From: Amycolatopsis sp. NBC_01480
GTDB taxonomy: Bacteria > Actinomycetota > Actinomycetes > Mycobacteriales > Pseudonocardiaceae
Direction: 5' to 3'
Assembly (NCBI RefSeq): GCF_036227205.1
Contig: NZ_CP109442.1
Coordinates: 3,658,001-3,722,000 of the forward strand
Length of the DNA: 64,000 bases
In this document: piece by piece, positions 27,370 through 36,150 of the stretch
Position numbering within the stretch: the stretch's first letter is position 1
Layout: every line of letters begins with the position of its first letter
Made by a program: the position numbers and the translations under genes
Notes under the pieces: generated by a model
What the model was told of the DNA's origin: nothing
The model's input: the letters and a program-made list of their open reading frames with translations, nothing else
The model's database searches: none

Positions 27370-27941
27370 CCGACCTCAACCGCCCGGCCCGGCTCAACCG
27401 CGGCCTGCTCGTGGTGCTGGGACTGGTGCTGCTCGCGGCCGGCGGGTTCGCCGTCGCGACGCACTTCCGGAAGCTCACGCTGCTGCGGCCGGACGCGCCG
27501 CTGGTCCCCGGCACCGGCCTGCCGCCGTCGTGGGTGCTGTACGTCGTCGCCGGGGCCGCGATCGTGCTCGGGCTGCTGACGCTGCGGTGGCTCGCCGCCC
27601 AGCTCACCCACAAGCCGCGCACGCAGGTCTGGCGCTTCGATACTGACCCGACCGAAGGGACGACGTCGCTCGCCGCGAGCGTGGCCGTCGAGCCGTTCGT
27701 CGCGGAACTCGCCGCCTGCCCGGGCGTGCACGACGCCCACGCGACCCTCGCCGGGCCGCCCACCGCGCCGCGCCTGGCGGCGGTGCTGAGCGTCGATCAG
27801 GACGGCGACCTGCCGGAGATCCGCCGCGAGCTCGAGTCGACGGTGCTGCCGCGCCTGCGTCAGGCCCTCGACCTGGACGAGCTGCCGGTGACGCTGGAAT
27901 TCCGGTTCTCCACGAAGACTCGCAGCGCCCGGATTTCCTGA
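27366..27941 (+). CDS. AmaP-like alkaline shock membrane anchor
   Basis: A 191-residue protein with two transmembrane helices (GLLVVLGLVLLAAGGFAVA, about residues 13-31, and WVLYVVAGAAIVLGLLTLRWL, about 57-77) and a C-terminal soluble domain like those of AmaP anchors: FVAELAACPGVHDAHATLAG and LAAVLSVDQDGDLPEIRREL. In Staphylococcus AmaP holds Asp23 at the membrane. It is the last gene of the operon, coupled by a GTGA overlap. Confidence 0.82.
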   Translation: MTDLNRPARLNRGLLVVLGLVLLAAGGFAVATHFRKLTLLRPDAPLVPGTGLPPSWVLYVVAGAAIVLGLLTLRWLAAQLTHKPRTQVWRFDTDPTEGTTSLAASVAVEPFVAELAACPGVHDAHATLAGPPTAPRLAAVLSVDQDGDLPEIRRELESTVLPRLRQALDLDELPVTLEFRFSTKTRSARIS

Positions 27942-27946
27942 AGGAA

Positions 27947-28201
27947 TCAGCTGACCCGAGGCGGGCGGCGGCGCTTACGACGGCGCTCCGCCACCGCGTC
28001 CACGATCCGGCCGAGGCCCCGGCGCTTGGTGACGAACACGATGTCGTCCGGCGGGGCCTCGCGGCGCGCGTGGAACCGCGCCAGCTCGGCCGCGAACGTG
28101 TCCGGGTCGCCGCCGAAGTCCGGGTGGTGGGCGCGCACGAGCCGGCGGTAGGCCGACTTCTCGGCCGCCGACCAGTCCCGGCCGGGCCCGTCCTCGCTCA
28201 T
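27947..28201 (-). CDS. Small J-domain-like protein
   Basis: An 84-residue basic protein: a helix SAAEKSAYRRLVRAHHPDFGG carrying an HPD motif near residue 27, then PDTFAAELARFHARRE and a Lys/Arg-rich tail (RRRKRRRPPR). The HPD between two helices is the core of DnaJ J-domains, but the first helix is short, so this is either a minimal J-domain or a chance match. Convergent with the Asp23 operon and six bases from its end. Possible client interaction with DnaK is inference. Confidence 0.65.
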   Translation of the reverse strand: MSEDGPGRDWSAAEKSAYRRLVRAHHPDFGGDPDTFAAELARFHARREAPPDDIVFVTKRRGLGRIVDAVAERRRKRRRPPRVS

Positions 28202-28387
28202 CAGGTCCCCCCGCTGCGTTCCCTCGATGGTAAGCGGCGGTCCGCCGAAATCCGGCCAAGACCCGACCAATCCGTTCCGCCGGCAGGGCCGAATCCCTGG
28301 CGAGAGCACACCGCGGCGTCGGAAGACCTGCGGTGTCCCCCCAGATCTTCCGCCCTCGATTCTGTCCACAGTGAACGGAGAATTCCC

Positions 28388-29059
28388 GTGAAGTCCCTGC
28401 GCATCGCCGGTCTCGGCGTCACCGCTGTCGCCGCCCTCGCCCTGTCCGCCTGCGGCAGCAGCACCGGCAGCGGCTCGTCGGCCGGCAGCAACACCCCGGC
28501 CCCGGCCGCCCCGATGTCGTCCTCGATGGCCAGCGGCGCCAGTGACGGCGTGACCACCAACGCCGACGTGTTCGGCCCGGCCTGCTCGCAGCTGCCCCAG
28601 GGCAGCGCGGCCGGCTCGCTGGACTCGATGGGCCCGCAGCCGGTCGCGTCCGCCGCCTCGACCAACCCGCTGCTGACCAAGCTGGTCGCCGCGGTCAAGG
28701 CCACCAACCTGGTCGACACGCTCAACAGCCAGTCCGCGATCACCGTCTTCGCCCCGGCCGACCCCGCGTTCGCCGCACTGGGCGACGCGAAGTTCACCGA
28801 GCTGGCGAACAACCCGAGCCAGCTGGCGCCGATCCTGCAGTACCACGTGCTGCCCAAGCGCTACGACGCCAAGGGCCTGGCCGCCGCCGGCGGCTCGGTC
28901 ACCTCGCTCGACACCGCGGGCGGCCCGCTGAAGATCGAAGGCACCGGCGACAACATGACCGTCAACGGCGCCAAGATCCTCTGCGGCAACATCCCCACCA
29001 AGAACGCCACCGTCTTCGTCATCGACAAGGTGCTCACCCCGGGAACCAACAAGAGCTGA
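28388..29059 (+). CDS. Fasciclin-domain lipoprotein (MPT83/MPB70-like)
   Basis: A 223-residue lipoprotein. The signal peptide ends in the lipobox LALSAC (Cys near residue 21), followed by a Ser/Gly/Pro linker. A single fasciclin domain covers about residues 80-220: NPLLTKLVAAVKATNLVDTL, ITVFAPADPAFAAL, ILQYHVLPKRYDAKGL and the end motif ATVFVIDKVLTPG. The order matches mycobacterial MPT83/MPB70, cell-surface adhesion proteins. GTG start with GGAGAATTCCC upstream. A terminator follows. Confidence 0.92.
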   Translation: MKSLRIAGLGVTAVAALALSACGSSTGSGSSAGSNTPAPAAPMSSSMASGASDGVTTNADVFGPACSQLPQGSAAGSLDSMGPQPVASAASTNPLLTKLVAAVKATNLVDTLNSQSAITVFAPADPAFAALGDAKFTELANNPSQLAPILQYHVLPKRYDAKGLAAAGGSVTSLDTAGGPLKIEGTGDNMTVNGAKILCGNIPTKNATVFVIDKVLTPGTNKS

Positions 29060-29071
29060 CCACCAGCGTCC

Positions 29072-29117
29072 AGCCCGTCGCCCGCCCTCACCGGCCGCGC
29101 GACGGGCTTTTCCCTTT
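29072..29117 (+). terminator. Terminator after the fasciclin gene
   Basis: Perfect 10-base stem AGCCCGTCGC / GCGACGGGCT (29072-29081 with 29099-29108), loop of 17 bases, followed by TTTCCCTTT. It lies 12 bases after the stop codon. Confidence 0.85.
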
Positions 29118-29462
29118 CCGGTGGTGAATTCGACGATTCGGTCACGCCTTGTCGTGCTGCGTGCGACCAAGCCGGTGAGTGTGTTGCTCTGATCGGGGGG
29201 AAATGGCGGGCGAATAACCGCCGGAATTGGCGACTGCGAGTCGAACCCGTTGTCGCACAACGTAATTATCAGTGGTGAAGTGCTATGCGACCGCTTTGGT
29301 GATAGGCCGTGCTCCTCAACAGGGGCGTTGTCGGTGGGGCTAATATCCTGGTCCCGTCATCGAGACTTTGGAGCGGCGAGTACGACCAGTGCCGGACCGA
29401 GAACCGAAAACGCGGTTTTTCCGTACTGTCTCCCCATCTATCGGACGCGAGGACTTCAAGCC
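29118..29462. other. Intergenic region upstream of the conservon
   Basis: This 345-base gap is lower in GC than its surroundings, especially 29200-29290, and should contain the promoter of the conservon operon. I see no gene and no clear operator. A weak GGACGCGAGG precedes the operon start. Confidence 0.4.
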
Positions 29463-30890
29463 ATGTCGGAACTACTGCCCGCACACCGAGCGCAGCCGCG
29501 CCGGACCGCCGTACCGGCCGCGCTCGCGGTGCCGGCGACGGCGGTGGTCATCGGTGCGCTGTGGGTGCTGGTGACGCTCGCGGTGCCCGGGGGCGTGCGG
29601 GTGCTCGTCGCGGTTGCGGGCGCCATGACCTGGCTGCTGCTCTGCGGCGCCGTTTTCCTCGCGACGCGTGGCACGGACCGGATCGAGCAGGCCGAGGAAC
29701 GCGCCCGCCGGGCCGAGGAGGAGGCACAGGCGGCGCAGGCCCGGGCCGGTCTGGCCGACGCCGACCTGGCCCACCTGGTGGACCAGACCATGCCCGCGGT
29801 GATCACCCGGCTGCGCGAAGGCACGACGGCCGCCACCGTGTTCAGCTCGATGCCCCGGCCCGGGAACGACGCGCACGAGCGGATCGTCCGGATGCTGGTC
29901 GAGGAGATCGCGATCGGCGAGCGGCGCCGGGCGGCGGCCACCGCGGCCTGCGCGAACGCCGCCGGCCGGGTGCAGGCGCTGACCACCAGCATCCTCGGCG
30001 ACCTGCGCGAGATCGAGAACCGCATCGCCGAGGACATGCTCGGCGACGTGCTGAACGTCGACCACAGCACGGCGCAGGCCGGACGGCTCGCCGACTCGAT
30101 CGCGGTGCTCACCGGCGCCCGCTCCGGCCGGCGCTGGGCCAAGCCGATCCGGATGGAGAGCATCCTGCGCGGCGCGATGGGCCGGATCGGCGCGTACCAG
30201 CGGGTCCGCGTCCACTCCACCAGCGGCGCGGCCGTCGCCGGCTACGCGGCCGAGGACGTGATGCACGCGCTGGCCGAGCTGATGGACAACGCGACCAAGT
30301 TCTCCGCGCCGTCCGAGGAGGTCCACGTGTACGTCGAGGACCTGCACAACGGCGCCGTGATCACCATCGAAGACGGCGGGCTGGGCATGAAGCCGCAGGC
30401 GCTGGTCCGTGCCGAGAAGGCCGTGGCGTTGCACGAACCGCTTGACCTGACGGCCTTGTCGGGCACCCGGCTCGGCCTCGCCGTGGTCGGCCAGCTCGGC
30501 CGCAAGCACCAGCTGCACGTGTTCTTCCGCCCGTCCTCGCGCGGCGGAATCGGTGTGGTCATGCGGATCCCGAACCACCTGATCACGCAGCCGCGGCCGG
30601 AGCCGCTGCCCGAGCTCGCGCCCCGGCGCGCGGAGCTGGTGGCCGCCGGAGCGAGCCGCGCGTGGCCGGAGGAATCGCCCTCGGAGCCGCGCGAGCCCGG
30701 CTCGCTGCCGAAGCGCCCGCGTGGCCAGACACTGGCCGCGTCGAACCGACAGCTGCTCGCGCCATCCCCCGGCCCGCGGCAGTCCCGTCCGAGCGGTGAC
30801 AGCGGCGCGCGGTTCGGCGCCTTCCAGCAGAGCCGTACCCGCAAAGCCGCTGCCGATTCGCCGGAGCAGCCGGGCGCGGACGAAGACTGA
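29463..30890 (+). CDS. cvnA: Conservon sensor-kinase-like ATPase (CvnA)
   Basis: A 475-residue protein at the head of a conservon. Two transmembrane helices lie at about residues 17-40 and 46-63 with almost no extracellular loop, followed by a coiled coil of Ala/Glu/Arg (about 65-95). The HATPase domain (about 230-370) has N-box ELMDNATKFSAPSEEV, G1 EDGGLGM and G2 SGTRLGLAVVGQ. No convincing phosphoacceptor His box is seen. The last 100 residues are Pro/Ser/Arg-rich. In S. coelicolor Cvn proteins form a membrane complex that resembles eukaryotic G-protein signalling and affects aerial growth and antibiotic production. Start ATG 29463. Confidence 0.93.
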   Translation: MSELLPAHRAQPRRTAVPAALAVPATAVVIGALWVLVTLAVPGGVRVLVAVAGAMTWLLLCGAVFLATRGTDRIEQAEERARRAEEEAQAAQARAGLADADLAHLVDQTMPAVITRLREGTTAATVFSSMPRPGNDAHERIVRMLVEEIAIGERRRAAATAACANAAGRVQALTTSILGDLREIENRIAEDMLGDVLNVDHSTAQAGRLADSIAVLTGARSGRRWAKPIRMESILRGAMGRIGAYQRVRVHSTSGAAVAGYAAEDVMHALAELMDNATKFSAPSEEVHVYVEDLHNGAVITIEDGGLGMKPQALVRAEKAVALHEPLDLTALSGTRLGLAVVGQLGRKHQLHVFFRPSSRGGIGVVMRIPNHLITQPRPEPLPELAPRRAELVAAGASRAWPEESPSEPREPGSLPKRPRGQTLAASNRQLLAPSPGPRQSRPSGDSGARFGAFQQSRTRKAAADSPEQPGADED

Positions 30891-31393
30891 TGCCTGATGC
30901 TTTCCCGCTGCCGAACCGGATCCCCCAGATTGGAGCAAGGGGGCTGGAGCCGTCCGGCGCCGCCCCCGGATTCTCGATGAACGCCCAGAACCCGAGCCTG
31001 GAATGGCTGCTGGAGAATCTCGTCGGCAACACCCACGGCGCGGTGCACGCGCTGGTGCTGTCCAAGGACGGCCTGAAGCTCTGCCACACCGCCGGGCTCA
31101 CCGTCGACAAGGCCGACCAGCTGGCCGCGATCGCCGCCGGCGTGCAGGCCCTGTCCCACGGCGCGTCCGCGGAGTTCGGCGACGGCAGCGGCGGCGTGCG
31201 CAACTCGATGACCGAGTTCCACGGCGGGATCCTGTTCATCGTCGAGGCCGGCATCGGCGCGCACCTCGCGGTGATCGCCGCCGAGGACGCCGACGTCGGC
31301 CTGATCGGGCACAACATGGACGAGCTGGTCGAGCAGATCGGCGCGTTCCTCACCTCGGCGCCCCGGTACGCCCCGGCCGGTCCGACGCCGTGA
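30890..31393 (+). CDS. cvnB: Roadblock/LC7 protein of the conservon (CvnB)
   Basis: A roadblock/LC7 protein: SLEWLLENLVGNTHGAVHAL, VLSKDGLKLCHTAGL and FIVEAGIGAHLAVIAAEDAD, which form the usual dimerising alpha-beta sandwich. The ATG at 30890 overlaps the CvnA stop codon, giving 167 residues, but the conserved domain starts only at the in-frame ATG 30977 (MNAQNPSLEW), so a 138-residue product is equally possible. CvnB probably modulates the CvnD GTPase. Confidence 0.92.
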   Translation: MPDAFPLPNRIPQIGARGLEPSGAAPGFSMNAQNPSLEWLLENLVGNTHGAVHALVLSKDGLKLCHTAGLTVDKADQLAAIAAGVQALSHGASAEFGDGSGGVRNSMTEFHGGILFIVEAGIGAHLAVIAAEDADVGLIGHNMDELVEQIGAFLTSAPRYAPAGPTP

Positions 31394-31749
31394 TCAGCCG
31401 CGCCGTCGAGGGTGAGGACCCGGACCGGCTCTACACCGTCACCGGCGGGCGCAGCCGCGCCGACGACGTCGAGCTGGACCTGGTCACGCTCATCGTGACC
31501 GAGTCCGCGCCGTCGGGCGGGATGCAGTCCGAGCACGTGCGGATCCTGCGGATCGCCGAGCGCCCGACGTCGGTGGTGGAGATCTCCGCCGAGCTGGCAC
31601 TGCCGGTGAGCGTGGTCAAGATCCTGCTCACGGACCTGCTCGACAGCGGCCGGGTCTCCGCCCGGCACCCCTCCTCGGCCACGGCGAGCGTTTCCATTCC
31701 CGACTCCGAATTCCTCAAGAAGGTGCTCGTTGGACTCCGCAACCTCTGA
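31390..31749 (+). CDS. cvnC: DUF742 winged-helix protein of the conservon (CvnC)
   Basis: A 119-residue DUF742 protein: GEDPDRLYTVTGGRSRADD, LDLVTLIVTES, EHVRILRIAERPTSVVEISA and LPVSVVKILLTDLLDSGRVS, a helix-turn-helix layout. GTG start 31390 overlaps the CvnB stop codon by four bases, and its 3' end overlaps CvnD by 20 bases. Its job inside the complex is not established. Confidence 0.92.
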   Translation: MISRAVEGEDPDRLYTVTGGRSRADDVELDLVTLIVTESAPSGGMQSEHVRILRIAERPTSVVEISAELALPVSVVKILLTDLLDSGRVSARHPSSATASVSIPDSEFLKKVLVGLRNL

Positions 31750-32338
31750 ACGCACGACCCGCGCTCCGCTGGCCGCCACGGCGGCGGACGGCCTCAAGAT
31801 CGTGATCGTGGGCGGGTTCGGCGTCGGCAAGACGACCATGGTCCGCTCGGTCAGCGAGATCCGGCCGCTGAGCACCGAGGAGACGATGACGCAGGCGGGG
31901 GTCGGGATCGACCATCCCCACGACCGCCAGGCGAAGACCACCACCACCGTCGCGTTCGACTTCGGCCGGATCAGCCTCGACGAGCGGATGGTGCTGTACC
32001 TGTTCGGCGCGCCGGGGCAGGAGCGGTTCTGGTTCCTCTGGGACCGGCTGTTCTCCGGCACGCTCGGCGCCGTGGTGCTGGTGGACACCCGCCGGCTCGA
32101 GGACTCCTGGTACGCGATCGACCGCCTCGAGCACCACGGCACGCCGTTCATCGTGGCGCGCAACAACTTCGAGCGCCCGACCCACGATCTCGACGACGTG
32201 CGCGGCGCGCTGGACCTGTCCGCCGACGTGCCGCTGATCGACTGCGACGCCCGCCGCCGCGACTCCTCGAAGAACGTGCTGATCGCGCTCGTCGACCACC
32301 TCTACTCGCTGTCCACCGCCCGGGAGCACCAGCCGTGA
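31730..32338 (+). CDS. cvnD: Conservon small GTPase-like protein (CvnD)
   Basis: A 202-residue P-loop protein: Walker A IVGGFGVGKTTMV (about residues 26-38), switch I TEETMTQAG, DxxG-equivalent LFGAPGQERFWF (about 89-100) and an ARNNFE segment where Ras proteins have NKxD. Such CvnD proteins bind and hydrolyse GTP. TTG start at 31730, 20 bases inside CvnC. It is followed by the P450 gene with a four-base overlap, so it probably acts with CvnA-C as a switch. Confidence 0.92.
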   Translation: MDSATSERTTRAPLAATAADGLKIVIVGGFGVGKTTMVRSVSEIRPLSTEETMTQAGVGIDHPHDRQAKTTTTVAFDFGRISLDERMVLYLFGAPGQERFWFLWDRLFSGTLGAVVLVDTRRLEDSWYAIDRLEHHGTPFIVARNNFERPTHDLDDVRGALDLSADVPLIDCDARRRDSSKNVLIALVDHLYSLSTAREHQP

Positions 32339-33642
32339 CCGATTTCCAGCACAGCACCGGTTTTCCGCAGAACCCGGTGGCCGACCTGGCCTCCGCCGCC
32401 GCCGACGAGTTCGTGAAGCTGTACGGGACGCAGTTCCAGGAAGACCCCGCGGCGCTGTACGCGCAGATCCGGCAACAGCACGGCGGCGTCGCCCCGGTGC
32501 TGCTCGACGGCGACGTGCCCGCGTGGCTGGTCATCGGCTACCGCGAGATCCACCAGGTGACCAGCGACAACCTGCTGTACCAACGCGATACCCGGCGCTG
32601 GAACCAGTGGGACAACGTGCCTTCGGACTGGCCGCTGCTGCCGTACGTCGCGTACAACCCGTCGGTCATGTTCACCGAGGCGCTGGAGCACCGGCGCCGC
32701 GCGGGCGCGATCGGCGACGCCCTGTCGGCGGTGGACCAGTTCGACCTGCGCTCGCACTGCGAGCGGATCGCGGACCAGCTGATCGACGCCTTCGCCGGCA
32801 GCGGCGAGGCGGACCTGATCGCGCAGTTCGCGATGCAGATCCCGCTGCTCGCGGTCGCCAAGATGTACGGCATGCCGGAGGCGGAAACCCCGGCGCTGGT
32901 ACGGGATGTGGCGATCTCGCTCGACGTCGGCCCGGACGCGATCCCGGCGTACGGCCGCGTGCAGGAGGCGATGGGACGGCTGCTGGCCGGCAAGCACCAG
33001 CGGCCCGGCGCGGACGTGCCGTCGCACATGGTGCAGCACCCGGCGCAGCTCACCGACGCGGAGATCATCCAGGACCTGCTGGTGGTCACGGCCGCGGCGC
33101 AGCAGCCGACGGCGAACTGGATCGGCAACACGATCCGGTTGATGCTGACCGACGACCGGTTCGCGATGACGCTCACGGGCGGGCGCGGGAGCGTCGGCGA
33201 GGCGTTGAACGAGGTGCTCTGGCACGACACCCCGACGCAGAACTTCATCGGCCGCTTCGCGACGCGCGACACCCAGCTCGGCGGCCGCCGCGTCCGTGCG
33301 GGCGACCTGCTGGTGCTCGGCCTGGCCGCCGCGAACGCCGACCCGCACGTGCGCCCGGACCTGGCCGGCGGCGCGCTGGGCAACCACGCGCACATGTCGT
33401 TCGGGCACGGCGAGCACGGCTGCCCGCACCCGGCGCCGGAGGTCGCGGAGGTGATCGCCCGGACCACCGTCGAGGTGCTGCTGGACCGGCTGCCGGACCT
33501 CTCGCTGTCCGTGCCGGTGGAGAGCCTGGTGTGGCGGCCGTCGATGTGGATGCGCGGGCTGGAATCCCTGCCCGTGACGTTCACACCGACTTACGTGGCC
33601 AGCCCGGCGGACTCGTTTTCCGGCGCCTTCAGCTGGGCGTGA
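32335..33642 (+). CDS. cvnE: Conservon cytochrome P450 without ExxR motif (CYP157-like, CvnE)
   Basis: A 435-residue P450 translationally coupled to CvnD. The heme-binding segment MSFGHGEHGCPHPAPEVAEV has the ligand Cys in GEHGCP. The K-helix reads EALNEVLWHDTP, so ExxR is replaced by EVLW. The I-helix reads LVVTAAAQQPTANW, lacking the AGxDT acid/alcohol pair. Exactly this loss is known for CYP157 enzymes of conservons, whose K-helix has ExxxW. It folds as a P450, but monooxygenase activity is uncertain; it may be a heme sensor or binding partner in the Cvn complex. It converges with the next P450. Confidence 0.93.
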   Translation: MTDFQHSTGFPQNPVADLASAAADEFVKLYGTQFQEDPAALYAQIRQQHGGVAPVLLDGDVPAWLVIGYREIHQVTSDNLLYQRDTRRWNQWDNVPSDWPLLPYVAYNPSVMFTEALEHRRRAGAIGDALSAVDQFDLRSHCERIADQLIDAFAGSGEADLIAQFAMQIPLLAVAKMYGMPEAETPALVRDVAISLDVGPDAIPAYGRVQEAMGRLLAGKHQRPGADVPSHMVQHPAQLTDAEIIQDLLVVTAAAQQPTANWIGNTIRLMLTDDRFAMTLTGGRGSVGEALNEVLWHDTPTQNFIGRFATRDTQLGGRRVRAGDLLVLGLAAANADPHVRPDLAGGALGNHAHMSFGHGEHGCPHPAPEVAEVIARTTVEVLLDRLPDLSLSVPVESLVWRPSMWMRGLESLPVTFTPTYVASPADSFSGAFSWA

Positions 33643-34843
33643 ACCGGACCGGCAGCGAGGCCGGGCCACGGGTGAACACGCCCTTCTCAACCGGCGCCGC
33701 GCCCTCGTCCAGGCGCAGGTCCGGCATCGCGTCGAGCAGTTGCGCGACCCCGACCTCGATCTCCGACTTGGCCAGCAGCGCGCCGACGCAGAAATGCCGT
33801 CCCAGCGCGAAGGACAGGTGGCTCGCCGCCGCGGAGAACGCCGTCTCGGTCGGCAGGTCTTCGCGGAAAATGTCGAACGCGTCCGGGTTCGAGAACCGCC
33901 GCGGGTCGCGGTTGGCCGCGCCGATCAGGCAGGTCACGGTGCTGCCCGCGGGGATCGGCTGCCCGGCGATCTCGATGTCCTCGGCCGGCTGGCGCATGAT
34001 CATGTGCACCGGCGGCGTGTGGCGCAGCGTTTCGGCGAACGCCTTGGGGATCAGCCCGTGGTCGTTGCGGACCGCGTCCAGCTGCTCGGGATGGGCGAGC
34101 AGATTCCGGAACAGGCTGGAGATGGCCTTGTCCGTCGTCTCGCCGCCGGCGGCGAGCAGCAGGCTGCAGAACGCCTTGATGTCCTCGTCGCTCATCGAGG
34201 TGCCGTCGACCTCGGCCGCGCAGAGGGTGGACAGCAGGTCGTCGCCGAGGTTTTCCCGCCGCTGCCGGATGATCGGGATCAGGTAGGCGGCCAGCTCCTC
34301 GCGCGTGCGCATCCCGGCCGCGGCGATTTCGGGGTCCTGGCTGAGGTTTCCGAGGAAGGCGATGATCGAGGTGTACCAGATCTGGAAACGCTCGTGGTCG
34401 CTTTGGTCCAGTCCCAGCATGTCCACGATCACGTTGATCGGGAAGTGCCGCGCGTAGTCCTCGACCAGGTCGGCGTGCCCGCGGTGGCGGAACCCGTCGA
34501 TCAGCCGGGCCGAGTTGCGTTTGATCACCGGCAGGAACTTCTGCTCCAGCTCGCTGCCGCGGAACGCGGGCACGACCAGCGCCCGGCGGATCGAGTGCTC
34601 GCGCCCGCTCATCTGCAGGATCGTGCGCCCGTGCGCGGGCTCGAGCTGCCAGCCGTAGTTGTCGGTGGTGAAAACGGGTTCGCGGAACGCCCTGGCCACG
34701 TCGTCGTACCGGGAAACGATGTAGCTCTGCATGCCTTCGTGCCAGATCAGCGGCTCGTCCTCGAGCATGATGTCGTACGCGGCATACGGGTCGGCGGCGA
34801 ATTCCGGGGAAAGCAGGTCCGGCGCGTGACGTGCCGTGGTCAT
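33629..34843 (-). CDS. Cytochrome P450, canonical
   Basis: A 404-residue class I P450 with all core motifs: I-helix LLLAAGGETTDKA (AGGETT, about residues 235-245), K-helix ETLRHTPP, perf region and heme loop FALGRHFCVGALLAKSE (Cys near 348). It is convergent with the conservon P450, and the 3' ends overlap by 14 bases. GAGGGAGCTTC precedes the ATG. In S. coelicolor conservons a second P450 of the CYP154 group often partners CYP157; here the second gene is on the opposite strand, so it is probably independently regulated. Substrate unknown; ferredoxin needed from elsewhere. Confidence 0.93.
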   Translation of the reverse strand: MTTARHAPDLLSPEFAADPYAAYDIMLEDEPLIWHEGMQSYIVSRYDDVARAFREPVFTTDNYGWQLEPAHGRTILQMSGREHSIRRALVVPAFRGSELEQKFLPVIKRNSARLIDGFRHRGHADLVEDYARHFPINVIVDMLGLDQSDHERFQIWYTSIIAFLGNLSQDPEIAAAGMRTREELAAYLIPIIRQRRENLGDDLLSTLCAAEVDGTSMSDEDIKAFCSLLLAAGGETTDKAISSLFRNLLAHPEQLDAVRNDHGLIPKAFAETLRHTPPVHMIMRQPAEDIEIAGQPIPAGSTVTCLIGAANRDPRRFSNPDAFDIFREDLPTETAFSAAASHLSFALGRHFCVGALLAKSEIEVGVAQLLDAMPDLRLDEGAAPVEKGVFTRGPASLPVRFTPS

Positions 34844-35127
34844 GAAGCTCCCTCGCTCGGGCGGTGGAGCAGCCAGGTTATCGATCGGGGTTGCCGCCGG
34901 GGGAGAAGTTCAGGCCATCGGACGAGCGCACTGGGCCAGGTGGATTACGGATTCCGTGGCCGTTGTCTGCTGTCGGTGGTCGTGGCGGCTCTGAGGCTCA
35001 CTCACGCGGGCCAGGTCACGTACCGGCGTCGAGCGAGTGACAGTCCGACGCCAAGACGGCCGGAGGCATAACAGCGGGCCCGGCCCCGGCGATTTGTCGA
35101 CATCGGCGAACGAGAGCGAGGACGCTG

Positions 35128-36150
35128 ATGTCGATCTACCGGCGGACCAGCGTGCGGCTGGGGCCGTTGCAAGTACGAGTCTCCGCTTCGGGAATCGGTG
35201 CCACCGCAAGGATTCCGGGCCTTCGGGTGGGCGCGGGGCCGCGCGGCGGTTTCATGCGGGTGGACACCGCGGGCGTGCGTTATCGGGCCACCACCACCGG
35301 GCACCAGTCACCGGTGCTGGTGGGGCCGCGGGTCGAAGTGCCGGTGGTGACGACGGACCTGACCGGGGCGCGCGCGGAGGCGTTGTCCGACGCCGATCCG
35401 GCCACGCTCGTCGGCCAGCTCAACACGGCTTCGCACGCCCATCGCCTGTGGCCCTGGGCCTTGCTGGGCTCGCTGCTGCTCATGGCCGCGACGCCGTGGC
35501 TGCTGATTCCCGGCGCGCTGCTGACGGTCTGGCTCTTCTGGCGGGACCAGGTGCGTCGCGCCGTGGTGGTGTTCTACGAGGTCGACGGCCCGGCTCAGGA
35601 CCGGTTTCAGTTGCTGCTCAAGGAATTCGGCCCGGTGTGCCAGGCGTCGGGGGCCTGGCACGTGCTCGCGCGGGGCGCGCTGCACTCCACCCACCAGCGC
35701 AAGGTCAACGCCGGGGCGGGGCACCTGATCCACCGCCGTCCGCTGCGGCGCGACCTGCGGGGACCGGTGCACCTGCGGACCAACGTCGCCGTCCCGTCAC
35801 TGCAATCGGCCGAGCGCTCGGTGTACTTCCTGCCGGACCGCGTCCTCCTGCGGGACGGCAGCACCTACGCCGAGATGCCGTACAGCGGCATCACCGCGAC
35901 GTGGTCCGAGCAGTGGTTCATCGAGGACGGCGCGATTCCGCCCGACGCGCAGCGGGTCGGCACCACCTGGAAGTTCGCGAACCTGAGCGGCGGGCCCGAC
36001 CGGCGGTTCAAGAACAACCGCCGGCTGCCGATCCTGCGTTACGCCGACGTCCGGCTGACCGGCGCCGGCGGGTTCACCGTGCTGTGGTCGTTCTCCACCC
36101 TCGCCTCAGCCCAGGCGCTGGCCGACGCGGTCAGCCGCCTGAAGTGGTGA
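35128..36150 (+). CDS. DUF4236 protein with two membrane helices
   Basis: A 340-residue protein. The first 55 residues match DUF4236 (YRRTSVRLGPLQVRVSASGI then GAGPRGGFMRVDTAGVRYR). Two transmembrane helices lie near residues 108-137 (LWPWALLGSLLLMAATPWLL), and a soluble domain of about 200 residues follows with PDRVLLRDGSTYAEMPYSGI and FKNNRRLPILRYADVRLTG. Function of the family is unknown. GCGAGGACGCTG precedes the ATG. Its 3' end overlaps the convergent thioesterase gene by 20 bases. Confidence 0.82.
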   Translation: MSIYRRTSVRLGPLQVRVSASGIGATARIPGLRVGAGPRGGFMRVDTAGVRYRATTTGHQSPVLVGPRVEVPVVTTDLTGARAEALSDADPATLVGQLNTASHAHRLWPWALLGSLLLMAATPWLLIPGALLTVWLFWRDQVRRAVVVFYEVDGPAQDRFQLLLKEFGPVCQASGAWHVLARGALHSTHQRKVNAGAGHLIHRRPLRRDLRGPVHLRTNVAVPSLQSAERSVYFLPDRVLLRDGSTYAEMPYSGITATWSEQWFIEDGAIPPDAQRVGTTWKFANLSGGPDRRFKNNRRLPILRYADVRLTGAGGFTVLWSFSTLASAQALADAVSRLKW

